The notes under the pieces: model-generated | What the model was told of the DNA's origin: nothing | What the model saw: the letters and a program-made list of their open reading frames with translations, nothing else | The model's database searches: none | Made by a program: the position numbers and the translations under genes | NCBI RefSeq assembly: GCF_000722635.1 | Contig: NZ_JOKH01000002.1 | Coordinates: forward strand, 180,731 to 244,730 | From: Endozoicomonas numazuensis | GTDB taxonomy: Bacteria; Pseudomonadota; Gammaproteobacteria; Pseudomonadales; Endozoicomonadaceae | Direction of reading: 5' to 3' | DNA length: 64,000 nt | In this document: piece after piece, positions 35,437 to 44,833 of the stretch | How the letters are laid out: every line of letters starts with the position of its first letter | Position numbering within the stretch: position 1 is the stretch's first letter

Positions 35437-38154
35437 ATGAATCATGCAAGCCCACAGATCCCCAATCAATTTAAAGTCAAATTGTTTGACAAAAGCGCCT
35501 TTGTTACCGCCCTCAAATCACAACCAGCCATCCCTCTCTATAAAAACACCATCCATACCGGCAAAGAAACTCTGAATCAATGGTTCAAGGAAGAAGCCAG
35601 TATTGATGAACTGGTTTACAGTCACACCTGGCTCATTGACCAAATCATTATTACTGCATGGGAACAACTCCCCTGGAACCACTCAGAATCCATCAGCTTG
35701 CTGGCAGTAGGCGGATATGGTCGGGGAGAACTGCATCCGGGCTCTGACATTGACATTCTGATTCTACTGGCCAGCGATGAATATCAGCTTCACCAGACGG
35801 AAATTGAAGCTTTCTTAACCACCCTGTGGGATATCGGCCTTAAAGTTGGCTCCAGCGTTCGCTCCATAACAGAATGCTCTGAACAGGCCAGAGATGATCT
35901 GACCATCATCACCAACCTGATGGAAGCTCGCCCGCTCTCAGACCCTGACAACCTGAACCAACGGCTTCAGGAAAAAATCAATGTCAGTCAAATGTGGCCC
36001 AGCAAACACTATTTAAAGGCCAAGTTTGACGAACAAAAAGCACGTCATAAAAAGTACGCAGACACAGAATACAGTCTGGAGCCCAATGTAAAAGGCTCTC
36101 CCGGCGGAATCCGCGATCTGCATATGCTGGGCTGGGCTGCACGACGCCACTTTGGTACCCGCGATCCAATCAAACTCATGGCTCTTAATTTTCTGACAGA
36201 AGCCGAATATGATCAGCTGATTCGCTGCCGTGAATTTTTATGGAAGGTACGCTGGGCTCTTCACACGCTCACAAACAGAGGTGAAGACAGGCTGCTGTTT
36301 GACTACCAGCGCTCACTGGCAGAGCAATTTGGCTATCAGGATCACCCGGGGTCAATGGCAGTAGAACAGTTCATGCAGAGCTACTTCCGTACCGTACTCA
36401 TCGTCGCTCAACTTAAAGACCTGATTCTTCAGAACTTTGATGACAAAATCCTGAATGCCGACACACCACAAACCATCATACCCATCAATGAACGGTTTCA
36501 AATACACAATCAGTACATTGAAGCCACTCACGATCAGGTCTTTACCGAACACCCACCCGCCATTCTGGAAATGTTTGTTCTTATGACCCGCAACCCGGAT
36601 ATTCTCGGACCCCGTGCCGAGACCATCCGCCTGCTACGGGATATACGACACACCGTCGACAACCAGTTCAGAAAAGACCCAAGGTGCGCTAAATTATTCC
36701 TTCAACTGCTGCAAGCCCCCTATGGCTTGACCATAAGCCTTCGAAGAATGGCCCGTTATGGCATTCTTGGTCGTTACTTGCCAGAGTTTGGTCGAATTAT
36801 CGGACAGATGCAGTTTGATCTGTTCCACACTTATACAGTGGATGCTCATACCCTGTTACTGATCAAGCACCTGCGTAGCTTCCGGTACGAAGAAAATAAA
36901 CAACGATACCCTATTGCCTCCAGCATTATCGACGACATCAAGAAACCTGAATTACTGTATGTTGCCGGCCTTTATCACGACATTGGCAAGGGACGAGGCG
37001 GTGATCATTCTCAGCTGGGAGCAGTGGATGCTGAAGTATTTTGTCGTCGTCATGGCCTGAGACGCGTAGACACAAAATTAATTGTCTGGCTGGTTCGAGA
37101 GCACCTTACCCTGTCTGTCACTGCCCAGAAAAAAGACCTTTCTGACCCAGAAGTCATCCATGATTTCGCTCGAAAAGTAGGTAATCTGAACAACCTGAAT
37201 CATCTTTACCTGTTGACCGTCGCTGACATCAATGCCACCAATCCAGAACTGTGGAACGGCTGGCGCTCTTCACTCCTGCAGCAGCTCTATAGCCAGACTC
37301 GTCAGGTTCTTGAATACGGAATAGAGAACATGCCAGACAGCGATGAAAGGATTCAGGACATTCAGCAAGAAACCCTTGAGCTACTGGATGTTAATAACCT
37401 CAACCTTCAGTCCGTCCATTCACTCTGGGATACACTGGACGACGATTATTTTTCTCGACACGACCCCCATGAAATTGCCTGGCATACTCAGGGCATACTG
37501 GCTCATAAAGGGCAGGAACCTTTAATTCTGACACGGGAAACAGACACGGACAGGGAACACAGCGGATCACAGATATTTATCTACACCCCTGATCGACCCA
37601 ACCTGTTTGCCGCTACTGTAGCGGGTCTGGACTCTCTTCATCTGAGCATTCAAGATGCCAGAATCATCACCTCAAGCGACCAGTTCAGTCTCGACACTTA
37701 TACCGTTCTGGAAGAAGATGGCTCTGCCATAGGGGACCATGAATCGAGAATTCTGCAGATCCATCAGTATCTGCAACAAATCCTCAGCGACCCCAATCAA
37801 ATGCCCGTAGCGGCCCAGCGACGCACTCCACGGCAGCTGAGACACTTTGCTAATAAACCTCTGATCACAATCAGTAATCTACCGGGCATCAAAAAAACTT
37901 TACTGGAAATCAAGGCGACTGACAGACCGGGTCTACTGGCTACGGTAGTAAGAAAGTTTGTAGATCTGGAACTACAGGTACATAACGCCAAAGTAGCCAC
38001 CTTTGGTGAAAAGCTCGAAGACAGTTTCTTTATCACCGACAAACACAATCAGCCTATCAGCGATCCTGATGTGGCTGAGCATATCTGCAACACTCTAAAA
38101 CAGATACTGCAACAGGCATCCGAACAGGATGTCATCCGATTCCAGAAATCTTAA
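35437..38154 (+). CDS. glnD: Bifunctional uridylyltransferase/uridylyl-removing enzyme GlnD
   Basis: Primary nitrogen sensor that uridylylates or deuridylylates the PII protein according to glutamine. The nucleotidyltransferase motif GGYGRGELHPGSDID (residues 92-106) has catalytic D104 and D106. The HD hydrolase motif YHDIGKGRGGDHS includes H514-D515. Two C-terminal ACT domains follow, near residues 705 (DRPNLFAATVAGLDSLHL) and 828 (DRPGLLATVVRKFVDLEL). Length 905 is normal. No PII (glnB) gene lies in this window. Confidence 0.97.
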   Translation: MNHASPQIPNQFKVKLFDKSAFVTALKSQPAIPLYKNTIHTGKETLNQWFKEEASIDELVYSHTWLIDQIIITAWEQLPWNHSESISLLAVGGYGRGELHPGSDIDILILLASDEYQLHQTEIEAFLTTLWDIGLKVGSSVRSITECSEQARDDLTIITNLMEARPLSDPDNLNQRLQEKINVSQMWPSKHYLKAKFDEQKARHKKYADTEYSLEPNVKGSPGGIRDLHMLGWAARRHFGTRDPIKLMALNFLTEAEYDQLIRCREFLWKVRWALHTLTNRGEDRLLFDYQRSLAEQFGYQDHPGSMAVEQFMQSYFRTVLIVAQLKDLILQNFDDKILNADTPQTIIPINERFQIHNQYIEATHDQVFTEHPPAILEMFVLMTRNPDILGPRAETIRLLRDIRHTVDNQFRKDPRCAKLFLQLLQAPYGLTISLRRMARYGILGRYLPEFGRIIGQMQFDLFHTYTVDAHTLLLIKHLRSFRYEENKQRYPIASSIIDDIKKPELLYVAGLYHDIGKGRGGDHSQLGAVDAEVFCRRHGLRRVDTKLIVWLVREHLTLSVTAQKKDLSDPEVIHDFARKVGNLNNLNHLYLLTVADINATNPELWNGWRSSLLQQLYSQTRQVLEYGIENMPDSDERIQDIQQETLELLDVNNLNLQSVHSLWDTLDDDYFSRHDPHEIAWHTQGILAHKGQEPLILTRETDTDREHSGSQIFIYTPDRPNLFAATVAGLDSLHLSIQDARIITSSDQFSLDTYTVLEEDGSAIGDHESRILQIHQYLQQILSDPNQMPVAAQRRTPRQLRHFANKPLITISNLPGIKKTLLEIKATDRPGLLATVVRKFVDLELQVHNAKVATFGEKLEDSFFITDKHNQPISDPDVAEHICNTLKQILQQASEQDVIRFQKS

Positions 38155-38194
38155 AAACTGAAAATGACTGGTCAGCTCTAAGGAAGGTGCGAAC

Positions 38195-38240
38195 ATGAGT
38201 CTGTCGAAGTGCATTACCAGCATCCTTCGGCAGGCTCAGA
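38195..38240. repeat. Remnant of the family B hairpin core
   Basis: TGAGTCTGTCGAAG pairs imperfectly with CCTTCGGCAGGCTCA, the same inverted core found inside the family B elements at 33.9 and 49.7 kb. The outer inverted ends are not recognisable. Confidence 0.5.
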
Positions 38241-38281
38241 ATAAGCAGACGTGTATAGGGTAATTAACGCTTGCCTGCACC

Positions 38282-38447
38282 AGGAGCCTGTCGGATTTAA
38301 GACAATTTCGGCCTTAAATCCAGAAAGAGCGGCCATCTTCTCCATTGAATTTGTTTAAAATAAGTCAACCATTCGCACAAATCCAACGAAAAAGCTGACT
38401 CACTCTACTGAATTTCATGCTCGAAAGCTTAAGTCTGACAGGTTCCT
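38282..38447. repeat. Family A MITE-like element, copy 1 (166 bp)
   Basis: The ends are inverted: AGGAGCCTGTCGGATTTAAG at the left, and AGGAACCTGTCAGACTTAAG on the reverse strand at the right. The interior, read on the reverse strand, shares AAATTCAGTAGA, TTTGTGCGAAT, CAAATTCA and CTTTCTGGATTT with the copy at 48508-48671. No open frame; transposase not present. It lies in the 386-base glnD-corA spacer, which has no other gene. Confidence 0.8.
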
Positions 38448-38540
38448 GGAGCCCTATACTTTCTGGACTAAGGTACATTGATCTGTACAATAGGATACCC
38501 TTCCCCGAAGAACCAGAATTGCTATCAGGGTCTGTATTCT

Positions 38541-39494
38541 ATGATCAACGCCTATCACCGTAATACCGAGCAGTATTGCATCACCCGCATACAAACTGAT
38601 ATGGCGCTCCCTGAAAACACCCTATGGCTTGATCTTGTTGAGCTTGAAGACAGCGAAGACGAATGGCTTAAGCAGGAGTGCCCGGGATTTATTGAAGACG
38701 AAGACGCACTGTACAAGATTGAAGCTTCATCACGTTTTTTCGAGAGTGAAACCGGCTTTCATATCCGTTCTATATTCCCCCATCAGGCTGGTCAAGAGTT
38801 TCGTAGCATCAATGTTGCATTCAACCTGCGCGACGATCAACTGGTCACCCTGCAGGATGAGCCCACTGCACTGTTTCGATTAATGAGAAACTACCTGAAA
38901 CTGCAGCACATCAAGGCAAGAACCCCTATCGATATTCTGATCGCTTTGTTTGACGCCAAGGTGCAGTTTCTGGCCGATACTCTGGAAGAAGTTTACGAAA
39001 CACTGGAAGCCACCAGTCAACACGCACTGTCTGATGATAATACCGAAGTGGATGATCTTCTTAAAAATATCACGCTGCAGGAAGATATAAACGGCAAGGT
39101 GCGTCTGAATTTGCTGGATAGCCAGCGCTGCCTTAGATACATCCTGAAAAACTGCCGCCATAAACTCGATGATGGTCAGGTTGATCAGGTTCGGGACATA
39201 CTGCGTGACATTGATTCACTGACCCCTCACACCGGTTTTCTCTTTGATAAAATCAACTTTCTGATGGATGCCACCATGGGCTTTATCAATCTGGAACAGA
39301 ATAATATTATCAAGATATTTTCCGTAGCCGCTGTCATGTTCCTGCCGCCAACCCTGATCGCAAGCATCTATGGCATGAACTTCAAGGTCATGCCCGAGCT
39401 CACCACCAGCTGGGGGTACCCGCTGGCGCTGGTACTAATGCTAACCAGTGCTCTGGGAACCTATTTATTCTTTAAACGAAAAGGCTGGCTATAA
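38541..39494 (+). CDS. corA: Magnesium/cobalt transporter CorA
   Basis: Pentameric inner-membrane Mg2+ channel. A long cytoplasmic helical N-domain (LWLDLVELEDSEDEWL, RSINVAFNLRDDQLVTL) leads to two C-terminal transmembrane helices, with the selectivity motif YGMNFKVMPEL between them. The start at 38541 gives 317 residues, matching E. coli CorA (316). The frame is open 21 codons further upstream without family resemblance, so I prefer the internal ATG, which has AGGGT upstream. It stands alone between repeat-rich DNA and a deacylase gene. Confidence 0.93.
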   Translation: MINAYHRNTEQYCITRIQTDMALPENTLWLDLVELEDSEDEWLKQECPGFIEDEDALYKIEASSRFFESETGFHIRSIFPHQAGQEFRSINVAFNLRDDQLVTLQDEPTALFRLMRNYLKLQHIKARTPIDILIALFDAKVQFLADTLEEVYETLEATSQHALSDDNTEVDDLLKNITLQEDINGKVRLNLLDSQRCLRYILKNCRHKLDDGQVDQVRDILRDIDSLTPHTGFLFDKINFLMDATMGFINLEQNNIIKIFSVAAVMFLPPTLIASIYGMNFKVMPELTTSWGYPLALVLMLTSALGTYLFFKRKGWL

Positions 39495-39666
39495 TACTCA
39501 GGTCTCAAGAACTATTGAGGCTTTATTTCCATGTCTCCGTCATGCTTTATAAGCGTCTGAGAGTACAAACAAAGCCTCAACGGTTCCTGGCAGCCATCGG
39601 CTCTCCGTTAGCTGCCCCTTCTTTCTCCTAAGCGGGAATAAGCTATTTTCTGCGGAGACCGGCGCC

Positions 39667-40161
39667 ATGAGCATAGCACCCAAAATCGATCGTTATCTTC
39701 AGACCCATAACCTCTCTTTCGACACCATTTCTCACCCTCCCAGTCGCAGCTCTGTTCAGAGCGCCATTGCCGCTCAGATTCCATTAAGCAATGTGGCTAA
39801 GGCTGTGATTCTAAAAGACGATACAGACAACTATCTGATGGCCATAGTACCAGCCTCGAGTCGTCTACAAATGAAGCAAATGCAGGAGATTACTGATTGC
39901 CAACTGAAACTGGCCAGTGAAAAAGAATTGAGCCAGCACTTCAGAGACTGCCAGAAGGGCGCTGTCCCTCCTATTGGAGAGGCCTATGATATGGATATGA
40001 TTTGGGACAATAAACTCAGTCTGCTACCCGACGTCTATATTGAAGCAGGCGATCATGAAACCATGATCCACCTCTCTAAAGAGGCTTTTCAGCATATTCT
40101 TGCCAATCACCCCCACGACGATCTATGCGTCACGCCTCATAAAGATAAAGACGATTTATAA
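39667..40161 (+). CDS. YbaK/EbsC-family aminoacyl-tRNA deacylase
   Basis: Stand-alone editing-domain protein of the YbaK/ProRS-INS family, which hydrolyses mischarged aminoacyl-tRNAs. AIAAQIPLSNVAKAVILKDD carries the conserved Lys of this fold, and VPPIGEAYDMDMIWD matches the GAVPPfG region. Length 164 fits. The particular amino acid edited cannot be read from sequence. A 10-bp inverted repeat (TTGAGGCTTT and AAAGCCTCAA) lies upstream, at about 39510-39580. The gene converges with the histidine kinase gene on minus. Confidence 0.85.
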   Translation: MSIAPKIDRYLQTHNLSFDTISHPPSRSSVQSAIAAQIPLSNVAKAVILKDDTDNYLMAIVPASSRLQMKQMQEITDCQLKLASEKELSQHFRDCQKGAVPPIGEAYDMDMIWDNKLSLLPDVYIEAGDHETMIHLSKEAFQHILANHPHDDLCVTPHKDKDDL

Positions 40162-40203
40162 CAGATGAAAGCCTGCCTCCTCTGTGGCAGGCTTCCAACC
40201 CCA

Positions 40204-41559
40204 TTAATGAAAGGTCAGCTTAACGGTAAAAGTTTGTCTATTTCGCACAAAACTGACTCCGGCACCGTGCAGATCAGCCACCACTTTAACCAGCGACATT
40301 CCCAGCCCATGCCCGGGTGTTGTACGACTCTGGTCCAACCTGTAGAGCCGCTGAAACACCTTGTCCTGCTCTGCCTCTGGAATGCCTTTTCCCTGGTCGA
40401 TCACTGATACCGAACTCTGATCAATTATAACTTTAACTTCGCTACCTTCTGGCGAATATTTGATCGCATTTTCGACCAGATTAAACAAAATCCTGAACAG
40501 CAACTGGTGATTCCCCTGCACAACCAGAGCTTGCTCTACTTTCAGCGACAATGTCTGCTCACGCACTTCAGCCAGAGGTTCAGCCAACTCAATAACTTCA
40601 GAAGTGATCTTTGAAAGATCGCATTGGACAAACTCAAGATCCCCCTGACCGTACTCCAACTTTGTCAGCTCCAGCATGGCATTAAAGGTATGCAAAATAG
40701 TCGCAAGCTCTGCCTGAGCCCCCAGAATATCTTCAGCATCGGCACTACCCTTGCGCAAATATCCATCCAGTTTAATGCTTAACCGGGACAGAGGCGTTCT
40801 GAGATCATGAGCAATACTGCTGGTGACCGATGCAATGGCCTCAACAGAAGCTTCAATCTGATCCAACATATGATTGATATGCCCTGCCAGCTCATCAAAC
40901 TCGTCACCTTGCTGCGTGACAGGCACCCTGGCAGCCAGCTCACCATCCCCTACTTGTGCAGTGACCTGATTGATAGTATTGAGACGAGCCAATACCTTCC
41001 TGGAAAACAGAAACCCGGTAATTAAACCGACTAATAAAACCAGCACCATGGCGGCGTATAGCGCCAGAGTGAACCGAGAAACAAAAAGGTTAAAATCTGA
41101 AGAGTTATAGGCCAGAACCAAAGCCCCCCAGCGACTATTGATTCGGCTGCCTCTGACCCTCTGAAATCGGCCATCCTCCAGAACAGAGTCACCCAGTATC
41201 CAGAAGCTGCCCATGGAGGGTGACAATGGCACTGTCTCTGGCAGATAGTTAAGGTTACCCAGATAACCATCCGAACTTTTCAGCACAACCAATACCTGAC
41301 GATTGTCTTCAGCCAGCTGCTCTACTGCCAGCCGGAACTCTTGCTCGGTACTGCTTTTGGCTAGAGATGACAGGGAATTAAGCTGTTCCTGAACAAATTG
41401 ATCCTGACGCTTTTCGTAAAAACCCAGACTAAAGTCTTTCACCAACCATAGCGCTGATCCACAAAGCACCAGAACAATAGCCGTATGCAACAAGGTATAA
41501 CGCAGTAATGAAGAGGCCTTGATACGACCCAGCAAATTAAGCCGACTCACGGAGCACAT
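40204..41559 (-). CDS. Sensor histidine kinase
   Basis: Membrane sensor kinase partnered with the adjacent regulator. There are two transmembrane helices (about residues 20-41 and 164-186) enclosing a periplasmic domain of about 120 residues. HAMP follows (about 187-240), then the HisKA box SSIAHDLRTPLSRL with phospho-acceptor H251. The ATPase domain has NLVENAIKYS (N box), IDQGKGIP (G1) and GHGLGMSLVK (G2). Its start overlaps the regulator gene by 23 bases. The signal is unknown; the PepSY gene in front suggests periplasmic sensing. Confidence 0.93.
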   Translation of the reverse strand: MCSVSRLNLLGRIKASSLLRYTLLHTAIVLVLCGSALWLVKDFSLGFYEKRQDQFVQEQLNSLSSLAKSSTEQEFRLAVEQLAEDNRQVLVVLKSSDGYLGNLNYLPETVPLSPSMGSFWILGDSVLEDGRFQRVRGSRINSRWGALVLAYNSSDFNLFVSRFTLALYAAMVLVLLVGLITGFLFSRKVLARLNTINQVTAQVGDGELAARVPVTQQGDEFDELAGHINHMLDQIEASVEAIASVTSSIAHDLRTPLSRLSIKLDGYLRKGSADAEDILGAQAELATILHTFNAMLELTKLEYGQGDLEFVQCDLSKITSEVIELAEPLAEVREQTLSLKVEQALVVQGNHQLLFRILFNLVENAIKYSPEGSEVKVIIDQSSVSVIDQGKGIPEAEQDKVFQRLYRLDQSRTTPGHGLGMSLVKVVADLHGAGVSFVRNRQTFTVKLTFH

Positions 41560-42214
41560 AGCCTGCCCCCCTCACAGTTTGAATCAGAGAAGCACCTCCT
41601 GCGGAATCCAGTTTCTTTCTTAACTTGGCGACATGAACATCAATAATATTACTGCCCGGATCAAAGTGATAATCCCACACAGATTCAAACAACATGGTTC
41701 TGGAAATCACCTGGTCTTTATGCTCCAGCAAAAAACGCAGAAGCTGAAATTCTCTCGGCTGCAAATCCACTTCAACCTGATTTTTTATTACCCGTCTGGA
41801 TAAAAGGTCCATTTCAAGATCAGAAATAATCAGACACGTCTCTGCTTCTTTAGCATGCCCTCTTCGGGTAAGAATCTCCGCCCGAACCAGAAGCTCTCCA
41901 AAAGAGAAAGGCTTGCAAAGATAATCATCCCCTCCCAGTTTCAGGCCTTTTATTCGTTCATCCACGCCATCCAGGGCACTGAGAATAATAACCGGTGTCA
42001 GGTTTTCAGCGGCACGCAGGGCTGCCAGCACTTTAAGCCCCTCCATCTGGGGCAACATCCGATCCAAAACAATAACATCGTAGTTTTCACCCGACGCCAG
42101 AAACAGACCGTCTCTGCCATTATCCGCAACATCCACTGTCCAGCCATGCTCCATAAACCCCTTAGCAATGTATTCACGGGTTGTCTGGTCATCCTCTACC
42201 ACTAACAGCTTCAT
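41537..42214 (-). CDS. OmpR-family response regulator
   Basis: DNA-binding regulator phosphorylated by the downstream kinase. The receiver domain begins MKLLVVEDD, with phospho-acceptor D51 in VIVLDRMLP and conserved Lys in CKPFSF. The C-terminal winged helix has LQPREFQLLRFLLEHKDQVISR and IDVHVAKLRKKLD. The ATG at 42214 gives 225 residues; the frame extends ten codons upstream without family match. Gene order PepSY - regulator - kinase suggests one operon. The palindrome at 42862-42899 upstream is a candidate site for it or another regulator. Confidence 0.94.
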   Translation of the reverse strand: MKLLVVEDDQTTREYIAKGFMEHGWTVDVADNGRDGLFLASGENYDVIVLDRMLPQMEGLKVLAALRAAENLTPVIILSALDGVDERIKGLKLGGDDYLCKPFSFGELLVRAEILTRRGHAKEAETCLIISDLEMDLLSRRVIKNQVEVDLQPREFQLLRFLLEHKDQVISRTMLFESVWDYHFDPGSNIIDVHVAKLRKKLDSAGGASLIQTVRGAGYVLRESA

Positions 42215-42269
42215 ATCATCACACCTGCAGACACTGTTCATCACTCATAACCGTTCAGTCAACGGTCCA

Positions 42270-42797
42270 TTATCGGGTCACGGGAATTGGCTTTCCTGAC
42301 TGGAGGTCAACAATCACTTTGCGCTCACCTTTGTCTGTCAGTAGCTCAATCTCAAAAAAGACAATACCTTTTTCCTGCTCCAGCTCAGCCTCCACCAGCT
42401 GTCCCGGCACAATTTTTTGTGCTTCATCGACTGCTTTTTTCAGTGTCATTCCACTGTTCATCAGTAACTGATATTTTTTACGCTTGAGTGCATTACTGGA
42501 TATAGCATCCTTTTCATCCAACCAGATCTTTCCGGAATCAGCATCCATAATCACTTCCAGCTCGACACTGTCCTGAGGATCAATAATGGTGAATTCATAC
42601 ACCATACTGCCGTCTTCATCATCAATTCCGAACTCACTCAGAAAACCCGAATAACGATCCGTAATTTTCTGAATGGCCTGCTCAGGCTTGATCTTCGCGT
42701 TCTCCAGAGCCAGCCTCAAAAGCACATCTTCCTGACCTGCCAGAGCAGCTGTTGATACCAGAAAAAGTCCAAGCACAGCCTCTTTTAACAGTTTCAT
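42270..42797 (-). CDS. Exported PepSY-domain protein
   Basis: Secreted protein with a signal peptide (MKLLKEAVLGLFLVSTAALA, cleavage likely after LAG or ALA) and two PepSY-type repeats. These include VELEVIMDADSGKIWLDEKDA and RKVIVDLQSGKPIPV. PepSY proteins often act beside two-component systems or peptidases as periplasmic inhibitors or sensors; that is family knowledge. It heads the operon, 55 bases before the regulator. The substrate or ligand cannot be told. Confidence 0.85.
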   Translation of the reverse strand: MKLLKEAVLGLFLVSTAALAGQEDVLLRLALENAKIKPEQAIQKITDRYSGFLSEFGIDDEDGSMVYEFTIIDPQDSVELEVIMDADSGKIWLDEKDAISSNALKRKKYQLLMNSGMTLKKAVDEAQKIVPGQLVEAELEQEKGIVFFEIELLTDKGERKVIVDLQSGKPIPVTR

Positions 42798-42861
42798 GAC
42801 CTCATACCTGTAAAAAATGAGCGAATAGCTGCAAAGATAGCCACTCTACAATGAAGCCCCA

Positions 42862-42899
42862 ATGAGCAAAAGATTAACAAAAGTTAATCTTTTGCTCAT
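42862..42899. promoter_or_regulatory. Perfect 17-bp-arm palindrome between divergent operons
   Basis: ATGAGCAAAAGATTAAC (42862-42878) and its exact reverse complement (42883-42899) flank AAAA. It lies 64 bases before the PepSY start and 244 bases before brnQ, where a terminator makes little sense, so an operator or a structured leader is more likely. The rest of the 346-base spacer (42798-43143) holds no gene. Confidence 0.7.
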
Positions 42900-43143
42900 A
42901 AATAAACTCTGACTCAATCGAACCCAATATTGAGCTGTGATACCCGCCATGGCACATTAGTTGTTCTATCTTTAATTTGCAGGATTTCAGGCCTAATCAC
43001 TGGAAAGCCAGCAGATCAGGCTACCACTTTCCAAAATTGAGTCCATACTTTCTATTTATTACAAAAATCGTTCATCACTCACAAATTGAATATGAACGTC
43101 TACTTCTGACCAGATAACATGACATCGAGGCAGAACCCTTCGC

Positions 43144-44481
43144 ATGAAGCAACGATTAAGCCTTCAGAATATTATTGGAATGAGTTTTATGACCTTTGCC
43201 CTGTTTCTGGGCGCAGGCAATCTCATCTTTCCTCCGTTGGCGGGACAGTTGGCAGGCACTCAGGTCTGGCTGGCAGCAGCTGGGTTTCTGATTACAGGAG
43301 TAGGCCTACCTTTATTGGCGGTCATAATGGTCTCCAGGGTTGGAGGGAGGTTTAATGACATCAGCCGAGAACTGCCTCGCAGCCTGATAGTACTGATGGG
43401 ATGCTGTATCTACACGATCGTCGTTCCCATTTACGGTGCGCCAAGAACCGGGCTTGTTGCTTATGAAATCGGAGTCATTCCCTTTCTTAAAGAGCCCGAT
43501 GCCATTTCAAGACTGATATACAGCATCACATTCTTTGGAATTTCCTGGTATCTCAGCCTTTACCCTGGAAAGTTGCTTGAATCTGTGGGCAAAATCATTA
43601 CTCCAGCTCTCATCCTGCTCCTGATCATTCTTGGCATTGCACCCATCATTTCCCCTTTGGGAGAAGCCGGTGAGCCTATGAACGATTATGCCGGAAATGC
43701 CTTCGTTAGAGGATTTCTGGAAGGCTATATGACCATGGATGCTCTCGCAGCGTTGCTATTTAGCATTGTCATTATCACCAATCTGAAATCTCACGGCATT
43801 ACCTCTCCCAACGCTCTGGTAAGACATTCGATTATTACAGGCTGTATTGCTGCTTGCGGACTGGCTCTGGTCTACCTTTCCCTGTTTAATCTGGGCACCA
43901 CGAGCCGCGACATCATTCAGCATCCTCAAAACGGTGGCCAAATCCTGTCCGCTTACGTCAGCAACCTGTTTGGCCACTATGGCAACGTTTTATTAGCAAC
44001 GGTGGTATCACTGGCCTGTCTGACCACCTCAATCGGTCTGATCACTGCTGCTTCAGAGTATTTTTGTGAGCTTTCCAAAAAACTAAATTATAAAGTCCTG
44101 GTCGCCGTTATCAGCATTTCCTGCATGATGTTTGCCAATCTTGGTCTCAACCAGATTATCGAACTCTTTATCCCTGTCCTTCTTATTCTGTACCCGGTTT
44201 GCATTGCCCTGATTTTACTGGGTCTGATCAGGGACCTTATGCCCAACCCTCAACTGGTTTACCGGGCAACCCTTTTTGTGACCTTTCTCCTCAGCCTTGT
44301 TGATGCCAGCAAAGGTCTGAACCACCCTCTTGCCGATGAGCTGCTTGAACCCTTCAAGGCACTGCCCGGGCATGACTTTAATCTCAGCTGGGTGATCCCT
44401 TTTGTCATCACAATTGCCCTGACCTGCCTGGCGGGTAGATTTACCCGTTCACCGTCGCCTGCTCATGAGGATCAGGCATGA
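43144..44481 (+). CDS. brnQ: Branched-chain amino acid transport carrier BrnQ
   Basis: Sodium-coupled carrier for Leu, Ile and Val (LIVCS family) with about twelve transmembrane helices. FMTFALFLGAGNLIFPPLAGQLAG near the N-terminus is the diagnostic segment, and the middle helices with FVRGFLEGYMTMDALAALLFS are typical. Length 445 is normal. It is transcribed away from the PepSY two-component operon. No terminator with a T tract was seen behind it. Confidence 0.94.
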   Translation: MKQRLSLQNIIGMSFMTFALFLGAGNLIFPPLAGQLAGTQVWLAAAGFLITGVGLPLLAVIMVSRVGGRFNDISRELPRSLIVLMGCCIYTIVVPIYGAPRTGLVAYEIGVIPFLKEPDAISRLIYSITFFGISWYLSLYPGKLLESVGKIITPALILLLIILGIAPIISPLGEAGEPMNDYAGNAFVRGFLEGYMTMDALAALLFSIVIITNLKSHGITSPNALVRHSIITGCIAACGLALVYLSLFNLGTTSRDIIQHPQNGGQILSAYVSNLFGHYGNVLLATVVSLACLTTSIGLITAASEYFCELSKKLNYKVLVAVISISCMMFANLGLNQIIELFIPVLLILYPVCIALILLGLIRDLMPNPQLVYRATLFVTFLLSLVDASKGLNHPLADELLEPFKALPGHDFNLSWVIPFVITIALTCLAGRFTRSPSPAHEDQA

Positions 44482-44833
44482 TAAAACTGCCGGGGTACTA
44501 CTTGAATTTTGCCCTGTTGCAATAATCGAGCGGAACCAAACCAGAACAACCTTCCGGAATCGTCTTTTGATTTAACTACGACGTTCATTAGTAGAGGCGT
44601 TCTCATATCGCTGCAACATAATGGGAATAGCAGATTCGGCATGACAACAAGAACAAAAATCAGGCGTTTCTGACATAATTTTGTGATGCATTTACATCCC
44701 ATACCACAATACGCCATATTCCCCCGCCAACCGCTTGGCAAGTGGATAAACATCAAGTAAGCTGCTCCGCTTGCGATAGACTATCGCGGCTACTACTCAC
44801 TCACTCATTTATGTATACATAAGCAGCTTACCC
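44482..44833. other. brnQ to lipoprotein spacer, 352 bases
   Basis: A 94-codon Cys-rich minus frame (44472-44756) has no ribosome site and no family I recognise, so it is not called. The right end carries two nested inverted repeats (see 44757-44831). Otherwise nothing is seen. Confidence 0.5.
44757..44831. promoter_or_regulatory. Nested inverted repeats before the retropepsin operon
   Basis: GTAAGCTGCT (44757-44766) is exactly repeated inverted at 44822-44831, ending two bases before the start codon. Between them, GCGATAG-A-CTATCGC (44773-44787) is a 15-base palindrome of operator type. There is no purine-rich ribosome site before the ATG, so folding of this leader could affect translation. 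Confidence 0.5.

Noticed and set aside
38181-38195. GGAAGGTGCGAACA resembling an IS5-type terminal repeat
   Set aside because: No matching inverted end and no transposase nearby; a single short match can be chance.
42862-42899. Reading the long palindrome as a terminator
   Set aside because: Genes on both sides start away from it, so there is no transcript end to serve unless an unseen small RNA exists.
44472-44756. Minus-strand Cys-rich 94-codon frame behind brnQ
   Set aside because: No ribosome site, overlaps the brnQ end, and no recognised family; possibly decayed DNA.
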